A DNA stretch of 64,000 bases from Flavobacteriaceae bacterium (GCA_031277535.1 JAITMD010000019.1:1-64000); one strand, 5' to 3'; shown: positions 35,118 to 44,411, counted from the stretch's first letter. Notes: generated by a model from the letters alone, not told the origin. A program made the numbers and translations.

Positions 35118-35509
35118 AGTACTAAAATGAGGAAACAACATAGATGATTATTTATGAAAGAGTAGAATGGCGAATTAGTAAAGTACATAAAAGTGTTTTT
35201 ATGTCCTCAGTAGAGTGTTTTTTGGGGTGATTATTCTTTTTGCCTGACGTATGATTGATGTATTTTGATTCTTTTAGTGTGTTTTGTGAAGAGAAGGTGT
35301 AAAAACAGTTTGGTGTTTATAGCCAATTTTTAATGATATCACATAAAAAAAGCGAAAGATTATTGCACACAATATAGGTAGTTTTATGTAGGGACTGATA
35401 ATATGAAAAAAAGTATTTATTTCGGTGTTTTACATTAAAAAAAGAGGGTTTTTGATATTGTTTTTTTTCTCTCGTATTATATATTTGCTTTAGGTTTTTA
35501 TACTAATAT
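35118..35509. other. 392-base intergenic stretch
   Basis: The stretch holds the promoter of the oxygenase gene at its right end (35458-35487). Nothing else is recognised. Confidence 0.6.
35458..35487 (+). promoter_or_regulatory. Promoter TTG-N19-TATATTTG of the oxygenase gene
   Basis: TTG at 35458-35460 and a perfect TATATTTG at 35480-35487 are 19 bases apart, the ideal spacing for Bacteroidetes sigma-A. The ATG follows 23 bases later. Confidence 0.7.
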
Positions 35510-36136
35510 ATGGGAGAGTTTCAATTAAATCCATTTTATGAGTTAATAATAGACGATTTAGTAAATCGTAAATACTCAGTTATTGATGGTTTCTTTACAG
35601 CAAAAGAAATAGATTTGCTTAGAGCTAATTTAAAGCTGAAAAGAGAGCTTCAAAATTTTAAAAGCGCTGCCATAGGTAATCAAGAAAATACACAGATTGT
35701 ATCAGAGATACGTGGAGATTCTATTTTATGGTTGGAAGAAGATAATGCAGATGAAGTAGAACAGATGTATTTTGAACGTATTAATACTTTTCTGTCTTAT
35801 GTTAATCGAACATGTTATTTAGGATTGCAAGAAGGAGAATTTCACTATGCGTGTTATCCGCAAGGAACATTTTACAAAAAACACTTAGACGTTTTCCAAA
35901 ATGATAGTAGACGTACCCTTTCTGTTGTTTTGTATTTAAATGAAGATACTTGGACTCCTGCTTATGGAGGAGAGTTGGCTTTGTATTTAAAAGACGAAGC
36001 TGGTAAGGAGTATGAAGAAAATGTATATGCTTTGCCTGGGCGTTTGGTTATCTTTGATAGTAAAACAATTGAGCACGAGGTAAAGATGGTACATCAAACC
36101 AGATATAGTATTACGGGTTGGTTGAAAACGCGATAA
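35510..36136 (+). CDS. 2OG-Fe(II) oxygenase (prolyl 4-hydroxylase-like)
   Basis: The 208-residue product has the iron-binding facial triad His125-x-Asp127 (in YKKHLDVF) and His189 (in TIEHEV), a GGEL segment at about 153-156 and Arg198 as the 2-oxoglutarate anchor (TRYSITGW). It would couple 2-oxoglutarate oxidation to hydroxylation of a peptide or small molecule. It is cytoplasmic and transcribed alone. Confidence 0.88.
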   Translation: MGEFQLNPFYELIIDDLVNRKYSVIDGFFTAKEIDLLRANLKLKRELQNFKSAAIGNQENTQIVSEIRGDSILWLEEDNADEVEQMYFERINTFLSYVNRTCYLGLQEGEFHYACYPQGTFYKKHLDVFQNDSRRTLSVVLYLNEDTWTPAYGGELALYLKDEAGKEYEENVYALPGRLVIFDSKTIEHEVKMVHQTRYSITGWLKTR

Positions 36137-36162
36137 TAGATTCCTTTTGTGATGTAAAATAT

Positions 36163-36203
36163 AAAAATCCCATAGATACAATGTCTTGTATTATGGGATT
36201 TTT
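36163..36203. terminator. Bidirectional terminator between oxygenase and PepSY genes
   Basis: The stem AAAAATCCCATA-g-ATACAA pairs with TTGTAT-TATGGGATTTTT around a TGTC loop (36163-36203), with A- and T-runs on both sides. Confidence 0.85.
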
Positions 36204-36221
36204 GAATATAATAACCTAATG

Positions 36222-37835
36222 CTAACGAGTTGACTCTTGTGAAAGAGCAGCAGCAGATTCTTTCTTTTCTTGTACAGTTCTTATTTTTTTCCAGGCATAT
36301 AACGTAAGTAGTGGTACAATAATCCAAAATAGGTCAATCAGAAGGATATCATTGTAGTGTTTGTACCAACTAATCCATAGCCAATTGCCAGTTACAAGAC
36401 CATTAGTTATAGGAATTAAAAAACCAATTATACTTCCTATAAATAAACAGTCCCTATTGGTTTTATAAATATTTTTTCGAATACTTAATAGAATAGAAAA
36501 AATCAACCAAGTCCATAAAAAGAACGAATAAATAAAGTGTTGGCCTCCCAAAGGATTTAGTTTAACTGCTATAAAAGATAAGGCTGTTACAGGATACATA
36601 GATAAACAAATAGCCATATAGATGTTTGCTAACCAAAAGTTGAATTTTCTCTTGTGTTCAGGTACATTCTTTTTATCTCTTGCAACTAACCAAATTAACA
36701 CACCAGAGATGATAACAATACACCCTGCTATACCAACTAAAAAATAGACCACACGAGTAGCATATCCTCCAAATGATCCAAAGTGTAACAGGTATACTAA
36801 ATTGGCAAATATGTAATTGTAACCTGCGTAATCATTTGGATTATTAATTTCTTCTACTTCTCCTGAGTTGATGTGGTATTTAATATTTCCTCTACTGTTT
36901 AGTTGTTTTCTGTTATCAGCACTTCCACTGATAGCGATTGTCATACTTTCATCGCCATAATTGAGAATATAAACATTAGAAATATGCGGATCTTCCCATT
37001 TAGCAATGGTTTTCTCTATGTATTCATTTATATTGATGCTTTTATCAATAGGTTTATTTAAAAAAGAAATCTCTTTGTTTATTCTATCTTCACTTACATC
37101 TTTTTGAAATTTCTCTGTATCGCCTCCATAGCCTAAAGTTGTCATTGTATTGGATACTAAACTGTAATTAAGTAAGAAGTATGCACCTGTTATGGCAAAT
37201 ATCAATTGAAAAGGAAAGGTAATAACTCCTAATGCTGTATGCAGGTCTGTCCATACTGTTTTTAGTTTTTCCCAAGGTCTAAAGATGTAGAAATTGGATA
37301 TTATTTTTTGCCAATGTACTAACAACCCTGTAATCAAAGCAAACAAAAAGAAAAAAGCTACTAAACCAGCTAAAAAATAACCAAAAGGTGCAAAGTGGAT
37401 ATCTACTAAACCGTTTAGTTGAGCAAAAAAATGTAAACGATATAAAAATTCTCCTAAAGAATAGGCTTGCTCATACGATTTTTTTTCATGTGTTGTAGTG
37501 TCATATAGGTTGTATAATCGTTCTTTAGCTTTTGGATTTAATGAATCTTTGGAAGGAGAAACGCTGAAATTAATAATTCTACTTCTGTCATTAAAATAAA
37601 AAGAAACATCTCTTCCATACAATCCTAATTGAGTGTCTAAAGAGTCTACTATCGTATTGTAATTTATATCTTGAGCAGAGAAATTGGCTTGTGGCGTATT
37701 GTTTTGCCAATTGTTTATTTCGTTTTTAAAAAAAGCAAAAGAACCTGCAAAAAAGATTATGTAAAGTAACACAGTAATAATAATTCCACTGATGGTATGT
37801 AGATGGAAGTATTTATTGTAATTTCTGATATTCAT
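36222..37835 (-). CDS. PepSY-associated membrane protein (iron-type reductase)
   Basis: The 537-residue inner-membrane protein has an N-terminal helix (FHLHTISGIIITVLLYIIFF cut to its start), large periplasmic PepSY domains between helices, the PWEKLKTVWTDLHTALGV region that contains helix 2-3 boundaries, and about six later helices with conserved His. Such PepSY_TM proteins occur in iron-uptake operons and probably reduce ferric iron or the siderophore complex. It heads, in order of transcription, after two small membrane protein genes, with a 21-base gap, so the three act together. Confidence 0.85.
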   Translation of the reverse strand: MNIRNYNKYFHLHTISGIIITVLLYIIFFAGSFAFFKNEINNWQNNTPQANFSAQDINYNTIVDSLDTQLGLYGRDVSFYFNDRSRIINFSVSPSKDSLNPKAKERLYNLYDTTTHEKKSYEQAYSLGEFLYRLHFFAQLNGLVDIHFAPFGYFLAGLVAFFFLFALITGLLVHWQKIISNFYIFRPWEKLKTVWTDLHTALGVITFPFQLIFAITGAYFLLNYSLVSNTMTTLGYGGDTEKFQKDVSEDRINKEISFLNKPIDKSININEYIEKTIAKWEDPHISNVYILNYGDESMTIAISGSADNRKQLNSRGNIKYHINSGEVEEINNPNDYAGYNYIFANLVYLLHFGSFGGYATRVVYFLVGIAGCIVIISGVLIWLVARDKKNVPEHKRKFNFWLANIYMAICLSMYPVTALSFIAVKLNPLGGQHFIYSFFLWTWLIFSILLSIRKNIYKTNRDCLFIGSIIGFLIPITNGLVTGNWLWISWYKHYNDILLIDLFWIIVPLLTLYAWKKIRTVQEKKESAAALSQESTR

Positions 37836-37856
37836 AAAAAATAAGTCTTCAATTGA

Positions 37857-38147
37857 TTAAAGATGAATGGGTGTGATAAGGTAGGGAAGATAAAATAGGA
37901 AGATTAAACCACCATAAATTAACCATACTTTGTAGGCTTTATTAATTAAAAAAGCGACAATAAATAAGATAGCCCATAATAGATATCCCGTAACAAACAT
38001 CGTAGTGTAAATAGGAGGAGATGGAAAGAAATACATCAGAAATAAATGAAATGTAATACTAACTAAGAACCCTCCAATTAGCCCTCCCGTGATTTTTAAA
38101 AAGCGTTCTACAAGGGATGTTTCTAAATGTTTTTTGTTTGCTGGCAT
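37857..38147 (-). CDS. Small membrane protein, DUF3649-like
   Basis: The 96-residue product has about three membrane segments (residues 18-38, 45-63 and 70-90) after a short polar start. The order GGLIGGFLVS, then LLWAILFIVAFL, resembles DUF3649 proteins encoded beside PepSY_TM proteins in iron-regulated operons. The call rests on size, membrane pattern and context. Confidence 0.55.
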   Translation of the reverse strand: MPANKKHLETSLVERFLKITGGLIGGFLVSITFHLFLMYFFPSPPIYTTMFVTGYLLWAILFIVAFLINKAYKVWLIYGGLIFLFYLPYLITPIHL

Positions 38148-38149
38148 AA

Positions 38150-38482
38150 TTAAAAAATAATGTATTCTACAAATAAGCCTATACTTACTATACTAACAAT
38201 ATGCTTTGTTTTTAGTGCTAACATTGGATATAAGGTTAAGATAGCAGAAGCAATAAACATGAAATAGATAAAGAACGTTAGACTTCCAACTCCTATACCT
38301 TCTTTAATGTTTTCAAGAATTAAACTAATCAATAGGATACCACATGCTATAATTTTCGATTGTTTGATGTGAGATCTTACCCAATGAGTTAGTGTGCATG
38401 TTTTGTCATATTTTACTTTTTGAGATGTATTGTATAACATAAAAAAAGCGAAAGCAATAAGTGAGAATAGTATAGTTTGCAT
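38150..38482 (-). CDS. Small membrane protein, DUF3325-like
   Basis: The product from the ATG at 38482 (MQTILFSL) has 110 residues with about four membrane segments and a conserved-looking HWVRSHIKQS segment that corresponds to the H/R-rich first loop of DUF3325 proteins. It is the first gene of the cluster with the DUF3649-like and PepSY genes. An ATG eight codons earlier (38506) would overlap the promoter element at 38504-38511, which is why 38482 is chosen. Confidence 0.55.
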   Translation of the reverse strand: MQTILFSLIAFAFFMLYNTSQKVKYDKTCTLTHWVRSHIKQSKIIACGILLISLILENIKEGIGVGSLTFFIYFMFIASAILTLYPMLALKTKHIVSIVSIGLFVEYIIF

Positions 38483-38503
38483 CTTATTTAGATTAATTAA
38501 AAA

Positions 38504-38511
38504 CAAATATA
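38504..38511 (-). promoter_or_regulatory. -7 element TATATTTG of the PepSY cluster
   Basis: The minus-strand TAnnTTTG is 21 bases before the start at 38482. No Fur-box-like dyad is evident near it. Confidence 0.5.
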
Positions 38512-38723
38512 AAGGAAATAGAAATGTTTTACCTAATAAATGGTTGGGGATTTTTAGGTTTTATTTAGTAGATGAAGAGTTTTTGAGTGAGGTTTGTTTT
38601 ATAATTTTTATAGACTGTATAAGATTTTTAGTAAAAATAAAAGGTTTATGTATATATTTAGTACGTTAAAAAGAGACTATTAATTAATTGTATAATAGGT
38701 CTATACAGATAGTGAAAGGGTTT

Positions 38724-39857
38724 ATGAATAAAAAAATTGGATTATTAGGAATCAGCTTAATGAGCTGGTTTATTACCTGTGTAGGTTATGCGAAAAATAG
38801 TGACTTAACGGAATCTTGCGATGTTTATAATAAAGCTGAGCTAAATGATGAATATAGATATAATTTAATTCAGGAACTTGTAAAGAAGCCTAATGATTTA
38901 AATATTTGTCGTCACTCAATAACTAATACTGTATTAGTTGACTTGACAAATGCGACGGATAAAATGTTTGAAAATGAAGGAGTAGATGAAAAAAACTATA
39001 TACTTACTTATTTTGAGAAAGAGAATGAAAGTAACAAAATAGCTAATCCACAATCCTATTTGGTAAATAATGTAGGAGTGATTAGAACAATTTATCTGAA
39101 AATAGAAGATATACGAACAGGAGAAAGTATTATGTATACCTTTAAGTTGATTCCTACAGAAGGAGAGTATCCACAGAAAAAAGAAGATATTATTCGATGT
39201 TTGAGTTATCAATTGCCAGAGTTAAATAAAGGAGAGTTCTATTTTGAAAAATCTGCAGGTAAGGGTAAACAGTTTAAGGTAGGGGATGTTTTTTATGAAG
39301 GAATTTATAAAATTTACATTTTGAAAGATAATGGAGGAGATTGTTATGAAGAACAATCTTTAAAAATAGAGGTATATGCAATGAGTAAGGCACAATCTTT
39401 TGATGATCAAGTATTGACTTGTAAATTGTATATATTAGAACCATTGCCCCGAAACAATAAATATTATACAGAAGTAAAAGGTAGAAGAGTAGAACAAAAG
39501 CCAGGGACAACTATCAAAGAGTCTGGTACACGAGTTTGGGTGGTAGGAACAAGTGATAATGGTTATTGCACTAATGAAACCAGTTTTACTGTTACTTATA
39601 AAGAGTGCCCTATTCCTAAAGGTTTTTCTCCAAATGGAGATGGAATAAATGACTTTTTCGATTTGAGTTATCACAATGTGACTGACCTTAAGATTTATAA
39701 TAGAGTAGGGATAGAAGTTTATTCATACAAAGGAGCTTATTCTAAACAATGGGATGGAAAAACAAATAGTGGTAAAGATTTGCCAAGTGGAACATACTAT
39801 TATGTTATTCAAGCATATGATAAAACAAAGACAGGTTGGGTAGAGCTTAATCGTTAA
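38724..39857 (+). CDS. Secreted protein with T9SS type B (gliding-motility type) C-terminal domain
   Basis: The product from the ATG at 38724 (MNKKIGLLGIS) has 377 residues and starts with a signal peptide ending near GYAK. Residues about 25-295 contain beta-rich, Cys-containing stretches without a clear domain. The last 85 residues, from IPKGFSPNGDGINDFFD to the closing YYYVIQAYD, are the CHU_C/T9SS type B sorting domain, so the protein is exported and probably attached to the surface. A long stem-loop follows the stop. Confidence 0.88.
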   Translation: MNKKIGLLGISLMSWFITCVGYAKNSDLTESCDVYNKAELNDEYRYNLIQELVKKPNDLNICRHSITNTVLVDLTNATDKMFENEGVDEKNYILTYFEKENESNKIANPQSYLVNNVGVIRTIYLKIEDIRTGESIMYTFKLIPTEGEYPQKKEDIIRCLSYQLPELNKGEFYFEKSAGKGKQFKVGDVFYEGIYKIYILKDNGGDCYEEQSLKIEVYAMSKAQSFDDQVLTCKLYILEPLPRNNKYYTEVKGRRVEQKPGTTIKESGTRVWVVGTSDNGYCTNETSFTVTYKECPIPKGFSPNGDGINDFFDLSYHNVTDLKIYNRVGIEVYSYKGAYSKQWDGKTNSGKDLPSGTYYYVIQAYDKTKTGWVELNR

Positions 39858-39877
39858 TTGTATAGATTTCTATACAT

Positions 39878-39912
39878 CAGAAAGAGGAAGAACATTGTTC
39901 TTCCTCTTTCTG
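39878..39912. terminator. Bidirectional terminator with 16-base perfect stem
   Basis: CAGAAAGAGGAAGAAC (39878-39893) and GTTCTTCCTCTTTCTG (39897-39912) pair over 16 bases around ATT. T-run is short, but the position between converging genes fits. Confidence 0.85.
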
Positions 39913-39919
39913 ATTAGTA

Positions 39920-40285
39920 TTATTTTGTTTTTATGATACCATTTCTATAGAGGTCTAATGCTTCTTGCAGAATCTCGATAATCGTATCTATAGGTAGATC
40001 AGCATTTGCATTTATGTTTAGTGTTTTCATTCGTTTTCGATCCCCAGTTTCTAATAGAGGATGATCGATACGCATTCCTTCAACTACTAATAGGTAAGGT
40101 TTTTTAGGCTCTTTTGTCAAGGCAAGAAAACAGAACATACGATTCTTATAGCTAAAGCAAGGAGTTCCCCATTTGATAGATTCAGTGATATGCTCATCTA
40201 ACGATAAGATAATGCTCCTTAATACCTGTAAACAGCTTCGATTAGGCTCTTCTTGTCTTAAATAGTAATGTTCTGTTTCTTTCAT
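39920..40285 (-). CDS. DUF1801 domain protein
   Basis: The 121-residue product is a single DUF1801 domain: VLRSIILSLDEHITESIKWGTPCFSYKNRMFCF cut to its core SIKWGTPCFSYKN at about residues 37-49, and a C-terminal amphipathic helix. The family (YdhG-like) is of unknown function. It is the last gene of the operon that starts with the effector-binding-domain gene, only 5 bases downstream. Confidence 0.85.
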   Translation of the reverse strand: MKETEHYYLRQEEPNRSCLQVLRSIILSLDEHITESIKWGTPCFSYKNRMFCFLALTKEPKKPYLLVVEGMRIDHPLLETGDRKRMKTLNINANADLPIDTIIEILQEALDLYRNGIIKTK

Positions 40286-40290
40286 AATTA

Positions 40291-40749
40291 TTATTTTATA
40301 GCCACATAGATACTCACTTCAGCATCATGTGGATTACTCGCTTTCTCGTCGTAAACTTCAAAATCAGCAGTATATTTTCTATTCCACTTTTGCGCCCAAA
40401 TGTTCTCCCATTCTTTAATAACCAATCCTTGAGTTAAGTCACCAGTAGTAGTTACTTTATTATAAGTAGCTCCTTCTATTGTATGACCTATCATTCCTTC
40501 AGGTATGATAGACAAGTCTGATACTTCACATCCTATAATCGTTGTATAAGGCATTGTATGGTCACCATCGTATTGTGTGTACATAGAGTAAACAGCAGTA
40601 CATACCTTGTTGGGAATTTGATTGAGAACATCTTCTTTAAAGAATCTATCCCATAGCTGTGGAATATCATTTGCTGCCTTATTCTGCTCATTAGTAGTAC
40701 GCACTGCTATACCGATAATGTGAAACTGATTTAGGGTTACTTGAGTCAT
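40291..40749 (-). CDS. GyrI-like/effector-binding domain protein
   Basis: The 152-residue product resembles the bacterial transcription-activator effector-binding domain (GyrI-like, AraC E-bind): an N-terminal strand QFHIIGIAVRT, a VCTAVYSMYTQYDGDHTMPYT core cut here to AVYSMYTQYDG, VSDLSIIPEGM, and a final strand EVSIYVAIK. Stand-alone members bind small cationic or amphipathic molecules. It lies directly downstream of the WYL regulator gene, with an operator-promoter between them. Confidence 0.85.
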   Translation of the reverse strand: MTQVTLNQFHIIGIAVRTTNEQNKAANDIPQLWDRFFKEDVLNQIPNKVCTAVYSMYTQYDGDHTMPYTTIIGCEVSDLSIIPEGMIGHTIEGATYNKVTTTGDLTQGLVIKEWENIWAQKWNRKYTADFEVYDEKASNPHDAEVSIYVAIK

Positions 40750-40778
40750 CTTGATCTTTTTTTAAAATTATTATACCA

Positions 40779-40813
40779 CAAAGTTAATTGCACCTTATGA
40801 CATAGGTGTGTCA
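40779..40813 (-). promoter_or_regulatory. WYL-operator and promoter of the GyrI-like/DUF1801 operon
   Basis: On the minus strand a dyad TGACA-N6-TGTCA (40813-40798) lies 11 bases before a perfect TAACTTTG -7 element (40786-40779), 30 bases before the start at 40749. The dyad overlaps the last codons of the WYL gene (stop at 40795). No normal TTG -33 is needed if the regulator binds here. Confidence 0.65.
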
Positions 40814-41529
40814 GGGGTAGTATCTTGAGGATAATATTTTTCTCTACATGCCTTTAGATATTGTTCCATCGTTATTTGATGAGGTTCAAATATTTGCAAA
40901 GTATCTTGTAAACGTTGGATACAGTCTAATCGAAAAGCTCTAAAATCTTTTCTCAATCGACAGTATGCTATAAGTATCCAGTTGTCTTGTGTAGTATAGA
41001 TTGCAAAAGGTTCTATATCGCGTTGACTCTCTTGATTTTCGAGTGATAGATAGTGAATCGATAGCACCTGATGATTAATGATAGCAGATTGTATCTGTAT
41101 TAGATAGTCACTGGTCTGTGTTTTATCAGGATTGTCTCTCACGATGATGCGTTGAGACAGTAGATCAGCCTTGTCTTTTTGTGTATAGCGAAGCACAGCC
41201 TTTAGCTTGAGGATGGCGTTTTGGTATTGCTTGATTAGCGAAGCGTCTTTGTTCTTTAAGATAAGCTGTTCAGCAGTGATTAGTGCATTAGCCTCCTCTT
41301 GGGTAAACATGACTGGAGGTAGAGCATAGCCCTCTACTAAAGAATATCCTTTGCCTTCTTCTGTAAAGATAGGTATGCCAGACTGCTCTAATGTTCTAAT
41401 ATCTCTATAGACGGTGCGTATGCTTACCTTGTGTTTCTCCGCAATTTCAGTAGCCGTTACTATGCGCTTAGATTGCAGCTGAGTCACTATAGCTGTTAAT
41501 CGATTTAGACGAGGTTTACTTTCTGACAT
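40795..41529 (-). CDS. WYL-domain transcriptional regulator (YafY-like)
   Basis: The 244-residue product has an N-terminal winged helix (HTH_11, with VSIRTVYRDIRTLEQSG at about residues 33-49) and a WYL ligand-sensing domain (about 145-225) containing EPFAIYTTQDNWILIAYCRLR and RLDCIQRL. Such regulators bind DNA in response to a ligand. It is divergent from the large gene at 41630 and precedes the GyrI-like operon, which carries a dyad operator right after this gene's end. A near paralogue lies at 46926. Confidence 0.9.
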   Translation of the reverse strand: MSESKPRLNRLTAIVTQLQSKRIVTATEIAEKHKVSIRTVYRDIRTLEQSGIPIFTEEGKGYSLVEGYALPPVMFTQEEANALITAEQLILKNKDASLIKQYQNAILKLKAVLRYTQKDKADLLSQRIIVRDNPDKTQTSDYLIQIQSAIINHQVLSIHYLSLENQESQRDIEPFAIYTTQDNWILIAYCRLRKDFRAFRLDCIQRLQDTLQIFEPHQITMEQYLKACREKYYPQDTTPDTPMS

Positions 41530-41556
41530 AGCATTGCTGTAATAGATATTATTTTA

Positions 41557-41564
41557 CAAAGATA
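41557..41564 (-). promoter_or_regulatory. -7 element TATCTTTG of the WYL regulator gene
   Basis: The minus-strand TAnnTTTG is 27 bases before the start at 41529. Confidence 0.5.
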
Positions 41565-41576
41565 AGCTGTACTCAC

Positions 41577-41608
41577 TTGCTTTCGATAAATAGAGATAAG
41601 TATATTTA
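41577..41608 (+). promoter_or_regulatory. Promoter TTG-N21-TATATTTA of the 696-residue protein gene
   Basis: TTG at 41577-41579 and TATATTTA (7 of 8) at 41601-41608 are spaced by 21 bases; ATG follows 21 bases later. It is back to back with the WYL promoter. Confidence 0.5.
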
Positions 41609-41629
41609 CATCTTCTAAAGATACACACT

Positions 41630-43720
41630 ATGGCAGAACCAGTAGGGATTCTTACTCAAATACACTTGACAGAAGCTAATTATAAATCGTTCTTTAAGAC
41701 GAAAGCAATCAAGATGATTAGTGAAGAGATGTATGATTGTATTCAGTATAATTATCAAGATAATTACTTTTATCAATACAATAAAAAGAGAGAAGAACTC
41801 TTGTGTTTAGCGTTTTATAATCATGGCAATAGGGAAACAGTACGAGGGGTATTCTATCAAAGTGTACTTTCTATTGCTTCTTTTGCCAAAACAGGACAGG
41901 CTGGTTTTATAGCATTGACTTTAGATGCTTTTAATTGGCAAGAATTAGAGAGTTATGAGGTGTTACAGGAGAATCAATGGCATACTTGCTCTATTACTTC
42001 AGAAGAGTTAAAGACAGTACAGTCTTTAGTGTTTAAGTGTTTAGAACACTTTGATCAACCTTTTGTTCAGAAGGTTTTTGATTCGAAAATAGTGGATAGT
42101 AATTTAGTGAAGAAGATAACTACCTTACAGGAGAAGAATCGCTTAGCTAACTTAACCACGTTTGCTAAAGAGGCTACATCAGCAGAACCTATTCTCCTTT
42201 TTGGCAATTATTATTACAATGGTAAGGCTGTGTTTAGTTGTAAGTCAGGAGGACATATATACACAGCTATTGACTTAGCTACTTTTAAGCCGACAGTATA
42301 TGGAGCAGCAGATGCAGATCACGTATTGTTTCACGATAAGTGTATCAAGACCAATCCTAAGAAATTTAAACGAGTAGCAAAGTACGAGACAGTCTATTAT
42401 CTATCCGAAGAAGGAGTATTAGATGAGAGAGGAGAGTTAATCTTGACTAGTGACGCTACTACATTTAAGCTAAAAGAAGACTTCTTAGCAGAGGATAGTG
42501 TTAATCTATACTATTGGGGTAATGTGATTCCCAAATCTACTTTTACAACCTATAGTGTAGAGAGTCATCCTTATCATACTGATTTTTTGGTTACTGATAT
42601 GGCAGTTTACTATAATCAGCATTTTATAGAAGTTGATGCCTCTTCCTTTCGGTTTTTATTAAGGTTAGAGAAGTTAGCGTATGCTTATTCAGGTTTTATA
42701 GGAGAAGATAGAGAAGGAGTATTTGCTTACTTAATTGAAGAGAACGAAGGAAGAGTTATTCGTGCAGAAGGTTTGTTACAAGAGGAATTCCTTCTATCTA
42801 TTCAAGAGCAATATGGCGATAAATACAGAAGAATGGATGAAGAGGAGCGTATCTATTTACAGAAATCAAGTGCATCCTACCAAGATGAGTTTATCAAGAA
42901 ACAATACACTCCATGGGTGTTCTACCAAATACAGGAGATTAGAGATTACGCCAAGATTGTTTGGCAAAAATATCAAGAGAGTAAGGATCTAAATGAACTT
43001 AAACCATTTTGGAGTTTGTATAGAACTACTGAATCTTACTTTTGGATAGATGCTGAAGTATATAACTATGTAACTCTATTTTATTGTGCAGAACAGAAGA
43101 AAACAGAAGCCTTAGAAGCCATCCGAAAGGCTATTATTTATGGTGTAATTGATATAGATGAATTCTTTGATCATCCAGGATTAGACCTAATTAATAAAGA
43201 AGAATACTTTTTAGAACTCAGAGATTATGCACAACAGCACAAACCTATAGGTTATAAAATCCCTATGCCAATAGAGACTTTAGAGAAGGTCTTGTCCTTG
43301 CCACAAGAGATGTATAGGGATGGAATAATACTGTGGAAATACCACCTCTATGACAATGTAGAGATTGAGGAAGCTATTCGTCAGAACCCAGAGTTAACTG
43401 ATTATTGGACGCGTTATATAGAATTGAACCAACAGTTATTTGATCGTTTTTTTAAACGTGAGAATTTAATTGATATGGACTATAATCCGTATGAAGATTA
43501 TAGTTGTATGCCGATAGAAGCGTCTATTGCGATGTTGAAATATTATATGCGCATGGCTGATATACAGACAGGAAGCTTAGCTTATTTTATTCCTCAATTA
43601 ATAGATAGGATAAACAAGATAAAAGGTAGAATAAATCAATTAGAAGGAGAGCAATATGAGTATTATAAGACGTTGCTAAATAATAATGTAGTAGTTCAAA
43701 TAACAGAGCAGTATTTTTAA
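41630..43720 (+). CDS. Large cytoplasmic protein of unknown function, DKNYW-like region
   Basis: The 696-residue product has no signal peptide or membrane helix. Residues about 190-335 contain repeated short blocks (NYYYNGKAVFSC, AIDLATFKP, HVLFHDKCI, VYYLSEEGVL) in the style of DKNYW-family repeats. The first 190 and the last 300 residues are mixed helix and strand and rich in Tyr, Glu and Asp, with no known domain. It is divergent from the WYL regulator (100 bases), which may control it. It could be an accessory or toxin-related protein; nothing visible decides. Confidence 0.65.
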   Translation: MAEPVGILTQIHLTEANYKSFFKTKAIKMISEEMYDCIQYNYQDNYFYQYNKKREELLCLAFYNHGNRETVRGVFYQSVLSIASFAKTGQAGFIALTLDAFNWQELESYEVLQENQWHTCSITSEELKTVQSLVFKCLEHFDQPFVQKVFDSKIVDSNLVKKITTLQEKNRLANLTTFAKEATSAEPILLFGNYYYNGKAVFSCKSGGHIYTAIDLATFKPTVYGAADADHVLFHDKCIKTNPKKFKRVAKYETVYYLSEEGVLDERGELILTSDATTFKLKEDFLAEDSVNLYYWGNVIPKSTFTTYSVESHPYHTDFLVTDMAVYYNQHFIEVDASSFRFLLRLEKLAYAYSGFIGEDREGVFAYLIEENEGRVIRAEGLLQEEFLLSIQEQYGDKYRRMDEEERIYLQKSSASYQDEFIKKQYTPWVFYQIQEIRDYAKIVWQKYQESKDLNELKPFWSLYRTTESYFWIDAEVYNYVTLFYCAEQKKTEALEAIRKAIIYGVIDIDEFFDHPGLDLINKEEYFLELRDYAQQHKPIGYKIPMPIETLEKVLSLPQEMYRDGIILWKYHLYDNVEIEEAIRQNPELTDYWTRYIELNQQLFDRFFKRENLIDMDYNPYEDYSCMPIEASIAMLKYYMRMADIQTGSLAYFIPQLIDRINKIKGRINQLEGEQYEYYKTLLNNNVVVQITEQYF

Positions 43721-43868
43721 GTAGAAAAACAGATAGATATACTTATTGTAAGTAGCTATTAGAGCTTATTCCTGTGTTTTTAATTTTAAGTTAATTTAAA
43801 AAATATAAAACTATTTTCTGTATTGTTATTTTTTTAAGTTTGCAAAAAACTTGAATATTATAATTATA

Positions 43869-44411
43869 ATGAAAAGATTTATTGTTATTTTGTGTATTTT
43901 GTTCTCTTATAGTGCACAAGCGCAAAAGGTAGAAGAGTATGAAGATAAATTTTATGTACAAAGTACTTTATTAGGGATTGATGCAGGTAGAGATTTTGTA
44001 GTAGGAAAGAGGTTTTTAGTACAAACAGGTATCGGACTTGGTGCTGGATATGATGCAACCAGTAGCAGTTTGGGAATATCTTTTGATTCTTCAAAACCTA
44101 TTCCATACTTAAGAGGAGGAATAGATTGGTATTACAATAAAAATAAAAGAATAGAGAAAAACCGTACGTTAGCAAATAACTCAGGTAATTATGTAGGAGT
44201 TCATGCAAAGTATAGTTTTGGAGATAATGACGAGTTTACCAATAACTTTAATAGTATATTGATAAGTGAAATACACTGGGGAATCAAACGAACATTAGGA
44301 TCTGTAATGTATTACAAAGTGCAGTTAGGGATAGATCATTACAGTGATTTTGATGCTAAAGGCACTACTGTGTTTCCTGCATTAGGTTTGTTTATTGGAG
44401 CTACTTTTTAA
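43869..44411 (+). CDS. Small outer-membrane beta-barrel-like protein
   Basis: The product from the ATG at 43869 (MKRFIVILCIL) has 180 residues with a signal peptide ending SAQAQ. The mature part is a series of short alternating strands, e.g. YVGVHAKYSFGD and SVMYYKVQLGIDHYS, and ends in FIGATF with a terminal Phe, as do outer-membrane barrels. An eight-strand barrel is likely. The role is unknown. A perfect TAAGTTTG -7 element at 43835-43842 precedes it. Confidence 0.65.
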   Translation: MKRFIVILCILFSYSAQAQKVEEYEDKFYVQSTLLGIDAGRDFVVGKRFLVQTGIGLGAGYDATSSSLGISFDSSKPIPYLRGGIDWYYNKNKRIEKNRTLANNSGNYVGVHAKYSFGDNDEFTNNFNSILISEIHWGIKRTLGSVMYYKVQLGIDHYSDFDAKGTTVFPALGLFIGATF

